This document shows, piece by piece, positions 60,848-64,000 of a stretch of DNA of 64,000 nucleotides. The notes beneath the pieces were generated by a model. That model saw nothing but the letters and a program-made list of their open reading frames with translations, searched no databases and had not been told where the DNA came from. The DNA comes from Miniphocaeibacter sp012841535 (lineage in GTDB: Bacteria; Bacillota; Clostridia; Tissierellales; Peptoniphilaceae): the NCBI RefSeq assembly GCF_049274025.1, contig NZ_JBASRV010000077.1; one strand, written 5' to 3'. A program made the translations under genes and the position numbers. Numbering within the stretch: the first letter of the stretch is position 1; every line of letters starts with the position of its first letter.

Positions 60848-61126
60848 ATGATACTTAAACCAATAGGTGAAAGAATAGTTGTTAAAATGGTAGAAGTTGA
60901 AGAAAAAACAAGTTCAGGTATTGTATTGCCTAGTTCAGCTAAGGAAAAACCACAAGTAGCTGAAGTTGTAGCAGTTTCTAATGCTATTGAAAATAATGAA
61001 AATAATATAAAAATTAATGTTGGAGATAAAGTAATTTATTCAAAATATTCAGGAACAGAAGTAAAATTAGATGATGAAGAATATATAATTGTAAAACTAG
61101 AAGATGTTCTTGCAATTGTTGAGTAA
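60848..61126 (+). CDS. groES: co-chaperonin GroES
   Basis: A 92-residue GroES. The start is LKPIGERIVVKMVEVEEKTS, the mobile loop SSGIVLPSSAKEKP, and the C-terminal GDKVIYSKYSGTEVKLDDEEY completes the family pattern. It forms the lid on GroEL. RBS TAAGGAGG. A CIRCE element lies upstream and groL 18 nt downstream. Confidence 0.97.
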   Translation: MILKPIGERIVVKMVEVEEKTSSGIVLPSSAKEKPQVAEVVAVSNAIENNENNIKINVGDKVIYSKYSGTEVKLDDEEYIIVKLEDVLAIVE

Positions 61127-61144
61127 ATAAGGAGGAGAATATAA

Positions 61145-62776
61145 ATGGCTAAAGAAATTAAATTTGGTGTTGACGCTAGAAATGGTTTAATTGACGGTGT
61201 TAATAAATTATCTGATACAGTTAAAGTTACATTAGGACCAAAGGGAAGAAATGTTGTACTAGACAAACAATTTGGCTCACCATTAATTACTAATGATGGA
61301 GTTACTATTGCTAGAGAAGTAGAATTAGAAGATCCATATGAAAATATGGGAGCTCAATTGGTTAAAGAAGTAGCTACAAAAACAAATGATGTTGCTGGTG
61401 ACGGTACAACAACTGCAACTTTATTAGCTCAAGCTATTATTAGAGAAGGTATAAAGAACTTAGCAGCTGGTGCAAATCCTATGGTTTTACAAAAGGGTAT
61501 AAAAAAAGCTGTTGATAAAGCAGTAGAAGAAATAAAAAATATTTCTATTCCAGTTGAAACAAGTGAATCAATTGCACAAGTTGGTGCTATATCAGCTGCA
61601 GATGAACAAGTAGGACAAATGATAGCAGAAGCTATGGAAAAAGTTGGAAAAGATGGTGTTATAACAGTAGAAGAGTCAAAAAGTATGGGAACTACTTTAG
61701 AAGTTGTAGAAGGAATGCAATTTGATAGAGGATATGTTTCACCATATATGGTAACAGATACAGATAAAATGGAAGCAGAATTAGAAGATCCATTAATTTT
61801 AGTTACTGATAAGAAAATTTCAAATATCCAAGATATTCTTCCTGTATTAGAAGAAGTAGTAAAAGCTAGCAAACCATTATTAATCATAGCCGATGATGTT
61901 GAAGGTGAAGCTATGACAACTTTAGTTATAAATAAATTAAGAGGAACATTTAACTGCGTAGCTGTAAAAGCTCCTGGTTTTGGTGATAGAAGAAAAGAAA
62001 TGTTAACAGATATTGCAATTTTAACAAATACTGAAGTTATTAGCGAAGATTTAGGTTATGAGCTTTCAGATGTTACTATTGATATGTTAGGATCTGCTAG
62101 AAAAGTTAATGTTTCTAAAGAAAACACAGTTATAGTTGATGGAGCAGGTGAAGATTCAGCTATTAAAGATAGAGTTTCTCAAATTAAAAAACAAATAGAA
62201 AATACTGAATCAGAATTCGATACTGAAAAACTTCAAGAACGTTTAGCTAAATTATCTGGGGGAGTTGCTGTAATTCAAGTTGGAGCTGCAACAGAAACAG
62301 AATTAAAAGAAAGAAAATTACGTTTAGAAGATGCTTTAGCAGCTACTAGAGCAGCAGTTGAAGAAGGTATTGTTTCAGGTGGTGGAACAGCATATATTAA
62401 CGTACTAGATAAAATTGAAACCTTATTAGATGAAGTTGAAAGTGACGAAAAAACTGGTGTTAGTATTATTTTAAGAGCATTAGAAGAACCATTAAAACAA
62501 ATAGCTATTAATGCAGGACTTGAAGGTTCTGTTATAGTAGAAAAAGTAAAAGCTTCAGAAAAGGGAACTGGATTTGATGCTTATAAAGAAGAATATGTAA
62601 ATATGATAGATGCAGGTATTGTTGATCCTACAAAAGTTACTAGATCAGCATTACAAAATGCTTCTTCAGTTGCAGCAATGTTATTAACAACAGAAGCTGC
62701 TGTAGCAGATGTAACAGAAGAAGATCCTGTAGCAGCTGCTGGTGGCGGAATGCCAGGTGGAATGGGATATATGTAA
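61145..62776 (+). CDS. groL: chaperonin GroEL
   Basis: A 543-residue chaperonin. ATP-site motifs VTLGPKGRNVVLDKQFGSP and DVAGDGTTTATLLAQ, the apical-domain segment, KLRGTFNCVAVKAPGFGDRR, EEGIVSGGGTAYINV, and the Gly-Met tail AAGGGMPGGMGYM are present. It folds client proteins with GroES. RBS AAGGAGGAG. The pair ends at an intrinsic terminator. Confidence 0.98.
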   Translation: MAKEIKFGVDARNGLIDGVNKLSDTVKVTLGPKGRNVVLDKQFGSPLITNDGVTIAREVELEDPYENMGAQLVKEVATKTNDVAGDGTTTATLLAQAIIREGIKNLAAGANPMVLQKGIKKAVDKAVEEIKNISIPVETSESIAQVGAISAADEQVGQMIAEAMEKVGKDGVITVEESKSMGTTLEVVEGMQFDRGYVSPYMVTDTDKMEAELEDPLILVTDKKISNIQDILPVLEEVVKASKPLLIIADDVEGEAMTTLVINKLRGTFNCVAVKAPGFGDRRKEMLTDIAILTNTEVISEDLGYELSDVTIDMLGSARKVNVSKENTVIVDGAGEDSAIKDRVSQIKKQIENTESEFDTEKLQERLAKLSGGVAVIQVGAATETELKERKLRLEDALAATRAAVEEGIVSGGGTAYINVLDKIETLLDEVESDEKTGVSIILRALEEPLKQIAINAGLEGSVIVEKVKASEKGTGFDAYKEEYVNMIDAGIVDPTKVTRSALQNASSVAAMLLTTEAAVADVTEEDPVAAAGGGMPGGMGYM

Positions 62777-62784
62777 TATAGAAG

Positions 62785-62814
62785 AGGAAAAGCGTATTTC
62801 AGCTTTTCCTTTTT
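62785..62814 (+). terminator. terminator of groES-groL
   Basis: Stem AGGAAAAGC (62785-62793) / GCTTTTCCT (62802-62810), 8-nt loop, then TTTT. Confidence 0.85.
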
Positions 62815-62850
62815 AATATTTACTGTAAATATTAGATTTTTAAATAATAG

Positions 62851-62879
62851 TTGACATAAAAAACATAATAGATTATACT
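62851..62879 (+). promoter_or_regulatory. tRNA-Trp promoter
   Basis: TTGACA (62851-62856) and TATACT (62874-62879), 17-nt spacer. The tRNA begins 15 nt downstream. Confidence 0.85.
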
Positions 62880-62894
62880 AATAAAGTATGATTA

Positions 62895-62969
62895 AGGGGC
62901 ATAGTTCAGTGGTAGAACGTCGGTCTCCAAAACCGGATGTCAGGGGTTCAAATCCTCTTGTCCCTGCCA
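62895..62969 (+). tRNA. tRNA-Trp (anticodon CCA)
   Basis: A 75-nt tRNA with acceptor AGGGGCA/TGTCCCT, anticodon loop CTCCAAA giving CCA (reads UGG), T-arm GGGGTTCAAATCC, and encoded CCA end. A palindromic terminator follows at once. Confidence 0.95.
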
Positions 62970-62973
62970 AATA

Positions 62974-63016
62974 AAAAAATCCATTTAAACCGTTAGGTTT
63001 AAATGGATTTTTTGCT
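62974..63016 (+). terminator. terminator of tRNA-Trp
   Basis: An 18-bp perfect stem, AAAAAATCCATTTAAACC and its complement, loop GTTA, T run. Confidence 0.9.
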
Positions 63017-63261
63017 TATTAGCATAATATAATTTCTTATATACTAAATATTTAAGATTTAAGAGAATTGTTCTAGGTTTTAACATATTCTATCCTGTAA
63101 TCATTAGTTTGTTGATTATACTGCTAAAAACTACGTTAGTTGAACTATTTAAATCGATACTTAGTCATACTTATTATTATAATAGTTTAAGCATAGGGTA
63201 AGGGATATGGAAAAAATTAAGGTAGCAAAATATTATAATCTTTATTCATATTTCAAATATT

Positions 63262-63534
63262 CATAATATAATTCTTATTTCATTAATTTTTTTATTAATA
63301 AGAGATGTATTATCTATTTTTAACTAATCGGTATTTTAAATTAAGTTGCTGGTAATTTTATTTATATTTGTAATAGTAGGGGTTATTATTAGCTATTATT
63401 TGTTTCTAGCTCTTCAAGTATAAGAATAATTTAGCAATAAAAAACTTTCTACATATGCTAAGGGCATATTTGCTAGTAAAGATATATTGATTATTATTTT
63501 ACTTATTAATCTACATTAAATAGGGATTATAATT
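63262..63534 (+). pseudogene. probable remnant of a membrane-protein gene
   Basis: In one frame the translated text is coherent but broken by about five stop codons: HNIILISLIFLLIRDVLSIF, IKLLVILFIFVIVGVIISYY then LFLALQV, and FSNKKLSTYAKGIFASKDIL then IIILLINL. These read like hydrophobic helices joined by a basic loop. No ribosome site or start survives. It sits in the 860-nt gap 63017-63876 that otherwise holds only a tiny ORF and the tRNA-Glu promoter. The family is not certain; the pattern loosely recalls UPF0182 proteins. Confidence 0.4.
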
Positions 63535-63708
63535 TACTAGGAAAGGGTAGATTAGAAGTTGTAATTTAAGCATTACAAAATATTTTAATTTTTCTTAAAG
63601 CATTAAACTTAAAATTATATATTAGGTATATTTTTTAAGACATAGACTATAAAAATTTATATATATTGTTTAGTTTTTGCTTATTATTTGAAATAAAAGG
63701 AGAGAAAA

Positions 63709-63768
63709 GTGAAAAAATTATATAAAATAAAGAGAAATTTATATTATTTATGTTGCATTTTGTTTTAA
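63709..63768 (+). CDS. tiny ORF, 19 residues, possible leader or remnant
   Basis: GTG 63709 is preceded by AAAAGGAGAG at good spacing and reads MKKLYKIKRNLYYLCCILF before TAA. The basic start and hydrophobic end resemble the first part of a signal peptide. It may be the 5' stub of a lost secreted-protein gene or a short peptide. No downstream continuation was found. Confidence 0.3.
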   Translation: MKKLYKIKRNLYYLCCILF

Positions 63769-63832
63769 ATTATCATATAATTATTTTTGTCGTCAAAACA
63801 GTATAACGTGTTGCAAAAAAAATAAATAATAT

Positions 63833-63861
63833 TTGACAACTAAAAAAAAATAAGTTATACT
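63833..63861 (+). promoter_or_regulatory. promoter of the tRNA-Glu cluster
   Basis: TTGACA (63833-63838) and TATACT (63856-63861), 17-nt spacer, nearly identical to the tRNA-Trp promoter. The tRNA begins 15 nt downstream. Confidence 0.88.
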
Positions 63862-63876
63862 AAATTAGTCACATAA

Positions 63877-63951
63877 GGCCCTATGGTCAAGCGGTTAAGA
63901 CATCGCCCTTTCACGGCGGTAACCCGGGTTCGAATCCCGGTAGGGTCACCA
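63877..63951 (+). tRNA. tRNA-Glu (anticodon TTC)
   Basis: A 75-nt tRNA with acceptor GGCCCTA/TAGGGTC (one G-U pair), anticodon loop CTTTCAC giving UUC, T-arm CCGGGTTCGAATCCCGG, and encoded CCA end. First member of a cluster. Confidence 0.96.
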
Positions 63952-63956
63952 TATAT

Positions 63957-64000
63957 GGGCGGTTAGCTCAGCTGGGAGAGCATCTGCCTTACAAGCAGGG
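63957..64000 (+). tRNA. tRNA-Val (anticodon TAC), cut by window end
   Basis: The 5' 44 nt of a tRNA: acceptor GGGCGGT, D-arm TAGCTCAGCTGGGAGAGCA, anticodon stem-loop CTGCCTTACAAGCAG giving UAC. The 3' half lies outside the window. It follows tRNA-Glu by 5 nt. Confidence 0.9.

Noticed and set aside
1..64000. CRISPR arrays, prophage genes, transposases, rRNA genes, riboswitches
   Set aside because: I looked for regular repeat-spacer series, integrase or transposase motifs, and known riboswitch cores upstream of transport and biosynthesis genes, and saw none.

Overview
The window is a contiguous, very AT-rich piece of a bacterial chromosome. Standard stop codons, AGGAGG-type ribosome sites, frequent TTG starts, intrinsic terminators with T runs, HPr kinase, a CIRCE element, a LexA box of the Bacillus type, a PerR-type box, pyruvate:ferredoxin oxidoreductase, a V-type ATPase and cell-wall-binding-repeat-2 surface proteins together point to an anaerobic low-GC Bacillota. 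A Tissierellia/Peptoniphilaceae-like or other clostridial anaerobe fits best; the species is not identifiable by reading alone.

Layout. 1-2500: accessory stretch with a small membrane protein, a secreted candidate polymorphic toxin followed by a candidate immunity gene, and on the minus strand a frameshifted small gene with a LexA-like box. 2.5-13.6 kb: housekeeping genes (ychF, two MobA/MocA-like proteins, one of them carrying a ModE-type DNA-binding domain, aminopeptidase P, uvrC-hprK, nifJ). 13.6-25.7 kb: environment-sensing and accessory genes (MerR regulator plus ClbS/DfsB-like protein, GNAT, YccF, a two-component system with an ABC exporter, a lipoprotein and a cell-wall protein sharing an unnamed domain, dinB with a perfect SOS box, a frameshifted cytidine deaminase-like gene, DUF4491). 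25.7-30.5 kb: Pr6Pr membrane protein, tRNA-Leu, YbaK-like deacylase, cation efflux, sua5-ywlE-upp. 30.6-39.1 kb: complete nine-gene V-type ATPase operon whose c subunit carries the sodium-site residues. 39.2-45.7 kb: two ECF S components (one FolT-like), gpmA, perR, uraA, a YprB-like protein without its catalytic acids, and a large surface C39-like peptidase. 45.8-54.6 kb: cysteine desulfurase-thiI, LemA-TPM, an unknown protein, and an XRE/cupin regulator with potABCD for polyamine uptake. 54.7-62.8 kb: uppP, pcrA-ligA, haemolysin III, groES-groL. 62.9-64 kb: tRNA-Trp, a long decayed non-coding stretch, then tRNA-Glu and a truncated tRNA-Val that opens a tRNA cluster beyond the window.

How the parts fit together: the metabolic core suggests fermentation via PFOR, a sodium- or proton-translocating V-ATPase, and uptake of polyamines, folate and uracil. 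Stress control is visible at several promoters: LexA at dinB and probably at the broken 2003-2280 gene, PerR at its own gene and possibly at DUF4491, HrcA/CIRCE at groESL, and a MerR-type dyad at the ClbS-like operon. At least three genes look damaged: two by single-base losses in homopolymers and one by an in-frame amber codon inside a domain whose intact copies lie next door. The most promising little-described elements are the toxin/immunity pair, the LexA-linked broken gene, the duplicated unnamed surface domain, the 33-bp hairpin at 23.4 kb, and the G9 tract with inverted repeat in front of the V-ATPase operon.
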